From the NCBI GenBank assembly GCA_000469685.2, contig LS997567.1:9571104-9635103 (forward strand): 64,000 nucleotides of DNA, given 5' to 3'. A program made the translations under genes and the position numbers. Positions within the stretch are counted from its first letter, which is position 1. Each line of letters begins with the position of its first letter. This DNA comes from Haemonchus contortus. Taxonomy: Eukaryota > Nematoda > Chromadorea > Rhabditida > Trichostrongylidae. Shown here piece after piece: positions 12,482 to 23,400 of this stretch. Below the pieces are notes generated by a model, which worked only from the letters and a program-made list of their open reading frames with translations, was not told where the DNA came from and made no database searches.

Positions 12482-13533
12482 GAAGGTCACCCGTCTCCTA
12501 CAGTGATCCATCTATGGATCTTAGCTCGATCGAGCTTTTGATGCAATGCTAATTCCCTTGCTACTACATCTCCATCCAGTGTCCTAGCCCAAGGTTCATT
12601 TTTGACTCGACTTATATGTGAAAGGTGACAATTTGCGTATCAAACGGGGTTATGCTGTGACAGGAATTTCAATCCCTGCGGTCCTTGTAAGCAAAAAAAG
12701 CCATTTTTCTTCACAATGCAAAAGTGGGCTAGGTTCTGTGCTCTACTAGCTGAGCATGTTCATAGAAGGAAAATGGTTATGGGTAATTGTTGGAGAATCG
12801 TGAAACCGTGGAAATGTGTAAACATGGAATCCGTCGCCAACGCTGTATAGCCGTGTCGATCTCGCGAATCGTAGTCATCTGATGCCTTCTAGTCTCGCTA
12901 ACAAAATTCGCATTCCTGCAGTTCCATGGGTTCGATGTTTATCCCAGTAAGAGCCGGTCCTTACATTTTTTGCCGATTCGTTGTCAGCCACTTCAACTCA
13001 TTCATACTAAGCCAAGTATTTCTTCAAATGGTGAGGGAAACCATTGCGTAATATATTTCGTCCCATTGAAAATTACATTACTACTCCCCCTGGGACCGTG
13101 AGGTATGCTCTCCTGTTCGGGGCTGGGACGCCCCGATTCGGATCTCCCCGAGAATGGCGTCCCCGAAAGCAGCCGTAAGGTATGCTCGGGGGTCGTGTCG
13201 GCGGAGTCAGACGTACAGAGCAGCGATGGCGCTTAAACGTTGGCAAGTTGCCAAATCTTGTATTTAGGCTTGAAAAGCTCTCAAAATCGAGATTTAAGCT
13301 TAGGATAACATAATATCAAGGAGTAAAATAAAAAAACTAAAAAAAAAGAGAGGGCGCCACAGGGTTTCAGTGACATTATGTGGTCTTCCCCTTCAGCTCT
13401 AACATGAGCACTTAAACGTTTTTGTGAACCGAATCGTTTTGTCAAGTTTTTTTTTTTGCCGTTGAGTAGAAACTTAGTATAAGCTACCCTGAAGGACCCT
13501 TGATTGTATAATGATAATCTGTGCAGTGTGCAG
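12482..13533. other. Intergenic or intronic sequence with a GC-rich repeat
   Basis: No gene is recognised before the exon at 13534. The motif CCGTRAGGTATGCTC at about 13088-13102 and 13171-13185 is repeated in inverse orientation near 15160-15176, suggesting remains of a terminal-inverted-repeat element between them. Confidence 0.35.
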
Positions 13534-15927
13534 GCTAGGCTGCAAAGCATGATCACTGAAGCACAACAGATGTGGCTTGCCAGCTACGGCGATCTTCTAA
13601 AGGTAAGAAGAGACAAAGAAAAAAACGCTACAGTATGTACTTAATTTATCGATATCACGCAGTTCTGTAAAATCCGTTAGCGTCAGACATCAGCACTTCA
13701 GCATCATTATGCATCATCATTATGTAGGCTAAGTCGTTTGATCATTTCTCAAATGTCAGTTCCGCAGCGGAATTCAGCAGTCTAGTGTAAGCTACTTACA
13801 AGAAGCTGACTTTATAAGATCACAAGCTGTGGTGGGTGTGAAATGTAAGGCTTGATTGGGAAAGGGGAGCATGTGTAGTTGGCCTTTCATAGACAGAATT
13901 CACGACCAAACGAATGAATCGACGTCTTTGGAAACTTTTGAGTCCCAAAATTGATGAAGATTTTGGAGATCGGTTAGCCTTGTTGAAAGTATAAGTCTGT
14001 CCCATATATAGTTTCCCCTAGGTTGTGTTTGCATGAGCCGCAACTTTCATTGAAAATCGTCACTCCCCCTCCTTCGAGAGTGCAGTCACCAGGGGCCCTA
14101 TATTGGCTACGTCCGTGTCGTCGAAGTCTCTGTTTCGCTCCTTCGAGACTTGGACGTTTACATTCGTTAGCTCGCATTTCATAATAATACTAATAAATTA
14201 CGGTGCAAAACAACGTGTTGTGGTGCATTCGGATTTCACCCTAAGGACTATGGTCGCCTGTCGTGCTCCCTTCGCCATAGCGCTTGTCTGCGCAGTTACC
14301 TTTTTTCTTTCAAACCCTCTGTTGCGTTGACTCTGAGACACCATTTTTCCTGCAAAGCCGACCAAAGAATTTCGTGAACGAATTCCACAGATCAAAGTTG
14401 CATTACCAGCTGTCATCTTACATAGCACTGTCTCCGATTTTTGTAAGGTTACCTTCTGAGTAGGACCGTAAACTAGTAAGGTATTAATCAGAAATTTTAT
14501 CGTCTAAATGTTCCCATGGTAGTCCTGCATTCCCTTTACTGCCCTCCAGCGGCCCATTGGAAGGTTCCATAAACTTCACGATGTCCTTGGTTTGGTGAAG
14601 TTTTCCTTCGCTTCTGTCAGCGATAGTAGATAGTCAGATAGGTCCACCGGATGGGAAATCCTCGTCGACTTTTTTTCTCGTCTGGTTCAGAGTAGGCAGC
14701 ATAGTAGCCGCTTTGACAGCTTTGGATGTTCCGTTAGCAGTGGTGTCCAACAACAGCCACTTTAGAGTAATTACAGCCATCTCGTTGTTCTTTCCAGTAA
14801 ATCGGAGTCTCTCCCCTCTTGAAAGGGTTAGTCCTGAAATCAGGTTTTTCCGTGATCTTGCCGCGATGTTCCGTTCCGTGGCGCCCCCCCCCCTCAGCCA
14901 CATTGCGCCGCGGAAGAACAATAATTACAAAGAATGCCGCCAAAAGCATGAAAATCAAAAGTTGTTCAGCAAGGGGTTGCGTAAGCCATAGAAAATTGCG
15001 CGCTCGACAAACAATTCCGCACTCCGCGGTCAATAGTAGTTACGGTAGCCCCGGCTAACCCCGATCGCGCGTTGTTCGGGAAGTTATTCCCTCGAACCAG
15101 TGGGCGTGGGCTCTCCCCGAGAGCATACATTACCGGGAAGGGGACCCTCCCCTGTTCGGAGGAGCATACCTTACGGCCCCTGGCGAAGCGGGTATGTGTA
15201 CGAACGTGCGTCCGAGGATGAGCGCGGCAAATTGCGCGGCGCAGTTCGTGACTATTTGAACGACTTTAGCGCCTAATTCGAAGTAGAATAGTTTAGAAGG
15301 ATCATCTGACCCTAATAAACTACTCTACTTAGAGTTTGTGCCCCGAAAACTGGCGTCAGAGTCGTACAAATCATCACTAACTTTGCCGCGCGCGTCCTCG
15401 TACGCACGTTCGTACCGTCCCCCTGGCGAAGCACCTATAGTAGAAGCACCTAAAAGTGGTTCTATCAATTTTGACTCTCTGATCTGTGAATGTGTTTGTT
15501 GCCTCGAATCCCATCTTTGCCTTTATATTATAACAACAGGGCACCAAACATTTTGGTCCGAGCCCAAACTCGATTTCGTGTCGTTGAACTCTGGAAGATC
15601 TGTCCAGCTTTGGAGAAATGACAAATTTGTCTGTAGACTGATGAGGTTGTTTCTGTAAGAAATTGGCTGATATTTAGAAAACCTTGCACAATCTGTCCTG
15701 GTATGTTACTACTCGAAGCTGAACTCAGTTCACATTCAAAGTTGTGCAGGCAATGAGAATGGTACGGCGAATACGAATTGAAACACTCTGCAACGTAAGT
15801 ATCGGGACAGAAGTTACCTCAGCAAACGTCTCACACAGGTGAAGGAACTCTGCAAATCCTACAATCACTCGTTAAGATTGCTGGCCTCGTCAGCCAAACG
15901 GCTTTTAGTCATGGTCAAGCTTACATG
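13534..15927 (+). CDS. Three in-phase exons of an unrecognised + strand gene (partial)
   Basis: Exon i (13534-13602) follows GTGCAG and ends before GTAAGA; it reads ARLQSMITEAQQMWLASYGD and a short tail. Exon ii (15750-15794) follows TTGTGCAG, ends before GTAAGT and reads AMRMVRRIRIETLCN. Exon iii (15839-15927) follows CACACAG, ends before GTAAAG, and starts VKELCKSYNHSLRLLASSAK. The first two exons end in phase 0 and the third begins in phase 0, so they join without a shift; exon iii ends with two extra bases. The predicted segment is helical and basic. I found neither the first nor the last exon with confidence and recognise no family. Three consistent exons argue against chance but do not exclude it. 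Confidence 0.45.
15198..15415. repeat. Palindromic short repeat, family P, copy 1
   Basis: Imperfect palindrome from GTACGAACGTGCGTCCGAGG to its complement, with a short AT-rich loop around 15290-15315. The same arm motif (CGCGGCA-AT-TGCGCGGCG, then CGACTTTAGCGCC) recurs near 19430 and 22620. It lies in the intron between exons i and ii of the unidentified + strand gene. Confidence 0.7.
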
Positions 15928-17277
15928 GTAAAGTTCTTATCATAGTAGGTTCAAATTGTGCCTCTGGTGAGAGGGTGATTTGTTCGAAAAGGGCACAATT
16001 TATGAGCTCTGATTCGAGTAGTTGCGGGCGTTTTTTGTTCCTTGTCTCCACGGATTTTACTTTTTTGAATATTGGGTAGTTGTAGACAGAGGGACTCGGG
16101 TCATGAGAATATTTTATAAGGTTGTACAGTGGAGCCAAGTTCCTGTAACCGCTTGACTTTATTTTTTGATCCAAGTACCCAGCATGTTGTATAGCTATAG
16201 TAATGGCAAGGATCGAGTATGTTAAACGGCATCTTTTATAATTGTGTTGAGCCGTTCAAATATTGGATTTGATTTTGTTTTGTAGAAAAGGACGAAGTTG
16301 TAGTGCTAGCCGGTTCCTAGAAGCCAAGTGGTCTATGGTATGAATAGGTGAGTGAGTTAGCAGGTGACGTAATACTAATAATGGGTTATTCATAATAAAC
16401 TTGTAAAGGATTGCCTTAATAACCTTAGCACTTGTAGAAATAAGGTCTAATTGTAAGTACTTTATTTTAAGTCGCAAGGAATTTCAGAAAAATTTGTTTA
16501 ATGTCAGTCTCAGAGCTGCCTTATCACTCTGCATCGCACAAAAGTTCTTACAGTCGCATAGTGTGTCTACGACCGTGTTCTTCCTACGCATTCGTTTCGC
16601 GGACGGGTGAACCTGTGTAACCAGTGGATCGCGAACGTTAACACCCTTTGCATGTGAAAACAGCCTGAAACGATTAGTCTCTTATTTAATACTCATCTTG
16701 GTTTCGTTCATTATCGTAGTCCTAGACTTCCTAACTCCGTGACTACATATTAATCCAAATTTGTCACATCCTAGGATCCGGAAACAAAATGGGATTTTTT
16801 TTCTAATCTGGAGCATAGAAATTGTGAAATTTCTTATTGACTTTGGAAAAACCTTTGGTTCATTGTGTTTTCTCCCTATGAATGCTCGTTTTTTCAAACG
16901 ACGATGTTTTAATCAATCGTGGTACAAATTCCTACCGGGTAACTCGAGTATAAAACGACTCACTAGTGATGACTTGGTGGTTGACTGGTTTTAGTGAGGC
17001 CGGTTGGCTTTGCAACACGCGCACTCGCTCGGGCCAGGACCCACAGCCGTGATCACTTTAAGTCTAACGTTTTGTCCTGAATTTTCGTTTCCGTGGGTCA
17101 ACGAATATTATAAGTATCCGATCTAAAGCGTACTCAGATGAGTTAACAGCATTGACTGATGGGTTTTCACACTACATCCCGTCTCACTTATTCCTCTTTT
17201 TCTACGACTAGTTTTTACTAGAACTACCTTTCTTTGTGTGATACACCATCCACATTCGCCGTTAGATGAAAATGAAG
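15928..17277. other. No gene recognised; open minus-strand stretches
   Basis: Minus-strand frames at 15905-16174 and 16256-16477 look protein-like in composition (for example SVYNYPIFKKVKS). I cannot place them in a family and suspect decayed retroelement sequence. A possible acceptor at 16550 (TTCTTACAG) would continue the upstream exon trio in frame for 22 codons to a stop, but nothing else supports it. Confidence 0.25.
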
Positions 17278-17420
17278 ACTCGCAGCAAAACCTATCAGCC
17301 AGAAATTGGCGGACGAGTTGTGCGCGACATCTGTTAAATTATTGCGGCAGTTATTTAGCTTCTGAATCAAGTAATTCGTCGCGGGACCAAGAGCAGCTAT
17401 TCTTCGACTGGCTGCTTTCA
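17278..17420. mobile_element. Relic end of the foldback element
   Basis: The stretch starting ACTCGCAGC matches the terminal ~140 bases of the foldback arms in the 1-10 kb nest (TTGGCGGACGAGTTG, GCGCGACAT and TTCGTCGCGGGACCA are shared), with many substitutions. No partner arm is seen nearby, so this is an old solo end. Confidence 0.65.
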
Positions 17421-17739
17421 TACTTCGACGTGCGTGCCGGCACGGGGAACTACTCGGCCTGCGGTATCGGTCAAGGTTCAGTTCTAAACAAGGGGCAAAG
17501 CGCCGCCCCCCGGCCGGCGGTCTATGAAAGCATTGATGCTACCTTTTCTTGATACTTTCATTTCCACTCACGGTGTTCGTCTGCCATTGCGTGTAAACAC
17601 CAACTAGTTAATCTTGCGTTTACTTTTCGGTTTCCAAGCGAGACTGAGTCAGACGGCAGAAGGAGTATAATCCAACATTGGGCGCTAGAGAAGGGATGGC
17701 CGATTTCGCGAGCCCATAGTGGTGCCAAGAGAATGTGGT

Positions 17740-18000
17740 TTTTCTTAACAATCCTAAGTAGCGAAGGAGAAACAGGGTGGGTGAGTCAATTAAATGTTCA
17801 ATTCTTACCTCATCGCTACTTTCTGCATGAGGTAACCATCTCAACGGCCCGGTGCTCCTTCCTTCCCAAAGGTTCGGCATGAACTTTTTTTTTTGCTAAG
17901 AATCGCCTCTGAGCATGATTAAAGTTAGCTAACTTCCTGTTTAGCGCTCTAACGCTCAATGTTGTTTAAGAGTGGTGGCCCCTACATTTAAATTTTCACC
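17740..18000. mobile_element. Relic of the hAT-like MITE family
   Basis: GGGTGGGTGAGTCAATTAAA and the following TTCAATTCTTACCTCATC block match the centre of MITEs a-c. TTTTCACC at 17991-17998 resembles their right end. It is diverged and its boundaries are uncertain. Confidence 0.5.
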
Positions 18001-18672
18001 GTCAGTGATCTCACAGCAGTTCAGTCACTTTTAACATCTCATTGCACTTAGTTTAAGACGAAGTAGACGAGAAAGTGGCTGTTTAGCTGTCGGTAGATAG
18101 ACCCGGTAGATTAGATGTGTGACCCTCGACATAACCACCCACACATTAGATAAGAAGCGGGAGCATCTCCAAGAACATCGTTTGAATAACTAACTTGAAT
18201 GTATGGAAAAATCGAATTGGAATAGGATTGCTGTATGTCTATTCACCGAGGTAAATCTCATGAGATCTCATATTAACAGATTCGAATCTCAAACACGACA
18301 TTCTTGGCATAGATCTCATTATTCACTATCAGTCTTTATTCTAAGCTTCTCATTTTTGAATCTTCGCCATCATCTTTTCCATGAAAACCATGACGATTTA
18401 CTTTCTGTTGCCAAGCACTCATCAGCATCCCGACCATGTCTTCATATTCGCATGTTATTCGCAGTCAATCGCAATCGCAACGCATGTTATTTACTACTTA
18501 GTTCTAGAGGATGGCTAGAAGGGATGCCTTGCACTCCTTCATAGCACTTACTTTAGTTGCATGTTTGCATTGGATTATTGTGTTCGGGGATCGGAACTGT
18601 TATTATGAATTCATACTCATGAGAATAGTCCCAGTGAATACGACAATGCGACGCATCGAAATTGAATACAAG

Positions 18673-19322
18673 TTAACCCATTGACGACCACGGCGTTTTG
18701 CGGGAAAACGCCGCGAGGGACCGGCGCGCTTTTCGTCCACCCGCGACTGCAGCCCACAAGTGTACTTCATGGTCCAGCATGACCATTTTTCGAAGTTTGT
18801 AAGAGAAAATTAAAAGTTTTTAGGAATGTTCCTTCAAATGGGTTTGATAAGAATGCTCACATTGAGTGATTATTGTTCTTTATTCTAGAAACGGCTTTCG
18901 TTCTAGTGGTCATTCAATTATGAGTTAAATGATTGCCAAAAATCGTCTCGGGAACTTTTACTTGCGTTGCGTTGGGAGCTTTGCGTTTGGTTGATGAAAG
19001 CGATAATGCTAATGACGACCGTCTTTTAGAAATATCTCATTTTTTGAAGTTGTTCAACGGACGAAGAATCCACCAAGGTAATGTACTCCTTCGGAAAAAA
19101 CACCTTTACAATTGTAAAATTAGAAGGTTTTCTAGGACCACGCTGTATGTAGTTTCATTTAGGCCTGATGTAATGTTTTGAGAAAAAAAATTGTAAAAAA
19201 ATGGAAATATAGATGAATAAAACAAAAAAAAATAAAACTGCAGTCCACATGTGGACTGCACGGTCCCACGTGGCCGAAAAAGTGCAGTCCACATGTGGAC
19301 TGCATGGTCGTCAATGGGTTAA
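18673..19322. mobile_element. piggyBac-like MITE 1 (TTAA-bounded)
   Basis: 650 bp with ends TTAACCCATTGACGACCA and complement, bounded by TTAA. The right end carries two identical perfect 22-bp palindromes centred on CACATGTG (19239-19260 and 19283-19304). The left end has a diverged copy near 18750 and a GGCGTTTT/AAAACGCC hairpin. TTAA target sites and TTAACCC ends are typical of piggyBac elements. No transposase is present. Confidence 0.8.
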
Positions 19323-19424
19323 AACAAGATTTCAGCATTTGCTATTTACAATAGTAGACTGCTACTATAACATGAGAGGAAATGAAAAGCAGCAAGGAAC
19401 ACTTGGGTACATTCACCGAAGTGT

Positions 19425-19610
19425 GGATGGTCGCGGCAAACTGCGCGGCGAAATTCGTGGTGACTTAAACGACTCTGGCCCCCATTATTGGGGTACAGCT
19501 TCTAAGTAGATTGGATAAGTAGGACCAGCTGACGCTACTTATCTTCCCTACTTCAAATTTTTGCCCTAACGATAGACGCCAGAGCCGTTTGAATCACCCC
19601 GAATTTCTGC
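19425..19610. repeat. Palindromic short repeat, family P, copy 2
   Basis: The arm sequence CGCGGCAAACTGCGCGGCGA and the complement around 19565-19605 (GACGCCAGAGCCGTTTGAAT) form a diverged palindrome of the family also seen at 15198 and 22618. Confidence 0.55.
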
Positions 19611-19689
19611 GTTTAAATCACCCCGAATATTTCATCCATCACGAACTGGGTGAACGTTCCGTCTCCCGGCAGTAGGTAGCGCCCTTCTG

Positions 19690-20045
19690 TGCTCTGCGTT
19701 CCTAACTACAGGCGGCAGAATTCATAGAAACCGCGCTAGAGCGCATAGATGTTTGCCGTCCTCCAAGTTTGAGTTGTAGATGTGTTTTTTACCTAACTCT
19801 GAGAAGAGAAGTAGCTCCATGGTGAGTGAGCCAACTCGATGTTCAATTCTTACCGCATCTCAACTTTTTGCTCGAGGTAGTCATAGCTCCTCCCCTTCTA
19901 AAAAATTGGTAAACAGAACACATGCTGGCTGAAAACCATCTCTAAGCACAGGTAGGTTGTCTACCCCTCCTTCTCTGCCATCTAGTCTTTCAATGATTCA
20001 AAAGTGCGTTCATCCCACCCCCTCCCCCTATTTTCACCCGCCGCT
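19690..20045. mobile_element. Second relic of the hAT-like MITE family
   Basis: The block GTGAGTGAGCCAACTCGATG, then TTCAATTCTTACCGCATC and TCCCCTTCTAAAAAATTGGT, matches the interior of MITEs a-c; TATTTTCACCC near 20030-20040 matches the right end. Borders are approximate. Confidence 0.5.
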
Positions 20046-20353
20046 GGCATATAAAATTGAGACAATGAAAAGGTTAGCAATAGCCGTTCGCCTGCCTGAA
20101 TAATACGGTTCCGATGTGATGTGGTCTCTCAACGCGTTTTGTTGTGATATAAATCTTAACTAGAAATATCAGTAAACAGTTTCGTCCTCTAAGGTAATAG
20201 CGCACAGAAAGCTTCTGCACTTTTGAATATTGACTGTCGTAACGCCTTGCATGCGTGCTACCTTACTTCTGGCGGCTTTGGGGCTCTATGTGCCTATATT
20301 TCTGGGAATTGTATTCACTTTATTGTCTTTTTAATGCTAATCATCACACGGTG

Positions 20354-20365
20354 TTCATATTTCAG
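20354..20365 (+). promoter_or_regulatory. Candidate spliced-leader acceptor of the TMEM104 gene
   Basis: TTCATATTTCAG lies 90 bases before the chosen ATG at 20455 with no upstream exon needed. It fits the nematode TTTCAG acceptor and could be a trans-splice site. This is inferred; it could equally be a cis-acceptor of an unseen 5' exon. Confidence 0.4.
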
Positions 20366-20454
20366 ATAAACCTGTTATCAATGCGATAAGTGCGACACAC
20401 ACGCTCGCCTATCTTCTTGGTTACTCCCGGCCGTGACTGTCAAAGTTCCTCATC

Positions 20455-23400
20455 ATGCCCGCCGATACTGGTGTCTCAACGCAGTATAGCACAACGGTGA
20501 GAAATTGAATCAACAAATTAGTGTACTCGAAGGAATCGACATTATGTTGATTGACTCAGATGGGTTTTCTTTACGTCTTCAACCTCATTGTTGGAACTGG
20601 AGCGTTGGCATTACCGAAAGCGTTCCAAACTGCAGGCTACGTTCTTAGCATAATAGTTCTTCTGGTGTCATGTCTTGTGAGGTAAGATTTCTGCACGATA
20701 CTTATCAACTAAGCATAACCTGAAATTCCGTTTCAGTTACATAGCAGCAACATTCGTTATTGAAGCGCTTTCTGTGGCAAACGCTGTTAATGCTCGGAAG
20801 TGTAAAGAACAGGCGAAGCAGCAATCCAGACAGTTTGATGGTGAGAATTTTCCACTTTCCATTCCAACACATTCATGATAGTCTTTCGGCTTTCCTGAAG
20901 ACTAATCCCACGTGAATGAGGATAGGGTTTGAAAATGAAACCATATGTGCAAAACAATCTCTCGTTTCGCGAGTAGAAATGAGGAGGTGAATATTCCTAT
21001 GGAAATGCCAAAATTAACACTCTGGGGTTGGCTTAGAAAATGAAAAATAAGCTAGCAGTATAGTGAGTTTTTGTTAATTGGCTTAACAACTCAAAGGAAT
21101 CTGAGCTGTGTTCGCTATATCAGACAGCGTAATGTGTAGACATTTTGCATGCTTGTAGAACTACAAAGCTGGTAGGAGTGTTCATTCCTTTTGCTGTTAG
21201 TCCATCTTGTCATGCATATATTACTTTGTAAGGGTGTTGTATAGTAACAACCGACCGAGAGGTAATTTCTTCGCGCGTCGAGGCAGTTTAGTGATCAGTA
21301 CAGTTGTTTGGTAACCGCCTAGCCGTAGGTTTGAGTATATATGCCTACAGTTTTTTCTCTCTCATGATTTCATTTCTACCTTGAATTTTTTGAGGGACGT
21401 CGCTAGAGAAGAATACGTTCTTATTATTCGCCGAACAGCTTGGTTCGCTCAGAATATTTATATAGAATTAAACAATGTACAATACTTTCGGTTTTACTTT
21501 CTCATTTTCCAAAGTGTGTGTTCGAAAGGCACTTGCATTGAATACGTAGCGAAAAGCTCTGTCCAGTAATGTCGCTGGAATCCTTGAGTTTACTGAAGCA
21601 CGCTTTGGGTACATTACTTCACCTTCGAATGTGAGCAGGAACTTTCAATTGAAGTAATTGTATGCAGCACATAAAAAAATTGCAAAGATAAGCGCACATA
21701 ATGGGTCATTATGCCATTATTGCACTATCTTCCTCTATTGTTTGTGAAGAGCACAAAAAATGAATTAGTGCACTCGACGAACGACCATATCCTTGCAGTG
21801 GCACCTGTGAAGCCGACTCGAAAAAGCCTAGAGGTTTTTGCCGAGTGCATGTAAACTCTCTTCCTTAGAAGATGCGGTTGCGAATTAAAGCGAATTAAAC
21901 GACCTTTATCCTATCACCTTTTATGATTCTTCCAGGACTTTTCTTGTACCTTGGCAACTATTTTGTCTCAACGCTTAATTTTGACATTCTTGATAAAATT
22001 GCCTGATCTGCCTACCTAAACTAATGCAGTAGGACGGATTTGATTGGTGCCACGCACTAGAAGGGTTCGTTGTCGGTAGAAAACATTCACTCAGCTCTAC
22101 AAATGGAATTTATCTTCACGACGTCGGTACCGAGCGCGCTAGCAACTTTGCACTGGGTAACTTTCCACTTGAGAGATAAGAAAGTTCAGGAGGTAGATTG
22201 ACGATTAATGCTTCCTGTTGGTACTTTGAGAACAACTACATCCACTATGCCCTAGTAAGTGTTCATGTTGACGGTCTGTACCGGTTCATCGCTGCATCAT
22301 GATAACTAAGGTGCAATTCCAATTAGCTTTTAGTCCTTCTCGGCTCTGTTCTGTTTTGAAGATGCGGTTTGCGACAAGTTTGCTTCCAATTTTTTTTCTA
22401 TTGTAGTTGGATTTTGTATCTTTGGCATCATGAGCAGGCGGCTCGTGACGTTGCCGCGTAGAGAAACGGCTCAGGTAGGGCACAATGAGGAATCAAAAAC
22501 CGGGAGGCGGTCGTTTGGCGCGATGGGCGGGGTCGCGCCGCCCCTTTGAGGCGGTTCGCGGGGTGAACAACTCGTTCAGTTCGAGCAACCCTTTGTCTGT
22601 CCTCTCTGGGGGACGGTCAAGTCATGCGTCCGAGGATGCGCGCGGCACATTGTGCGGCGAAGTTCGTGGCGATTTAGACGACTTTGGCGCCTATTATTGG
22701 GGCCTAAACTTGAAGTGAAGTAGATCAGTAAGATTAATTGGTCCCGATAATCTTCTTTAATTCAAATTCGGGCCACAATGATAGGCGCTAAAGTCGTTCC
22801 TATCACCATGGATTCCGCCGCGCAATTTACCGCGCGCATCCTCGGACGCACGACTTGACACACACCCATCCTCTCCGGGTAACGGAACTTTTCCCGATTG
22901 CGGCATTCTCCCTTGCGGCATGCGGCAAATGTCACTGCAACTACCGTACTTACCCCGCCCCCCGCCAATCGATATGACGCAATATTTTTCGATGGTTGCC
23001 TTTCTTCTTTATTGGTTTTAACCCATTGACGACCGCGTTTCCCGTATACGGACCACGCCCTGTCGTGCTCCTGAGACCGCGTGGCCCGTATACGGGCCAC
23101 AGTTTTATTTTCCATGTATAACTTTCATTCTCGGTTTTTTTTACCCTTTCAAGTATCGAGCAGGTTTATGACCTACTATGGAATCTTGACGGGCAGTGGT
23201 CCGTGAAACGCTTACTTCTGATTTTAGTAAGAAAAGGAAACAAAGTTACTTCTGAGGGCATTGGTAAAGCAGCAAAACCAAAGGTGACCAAATTTATGTA
23301 AAAAGGATGTAAAGGGACTTTACTGAGGCATTCGATGATTCGAAACATGTCATTCTCATTTTGTCTGCTTCCTCGTGTCTAGACAGTCGCATTTCGAAAT

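Noticed and set aside
13084..15185. A complete TIR element bounded by CCGTRAGGTATGCTC motifs
   Set aside because: The motif occurs three or more times with poor extension and no target duplication, and the interval contains candidate host exons; borders cannot be supported.
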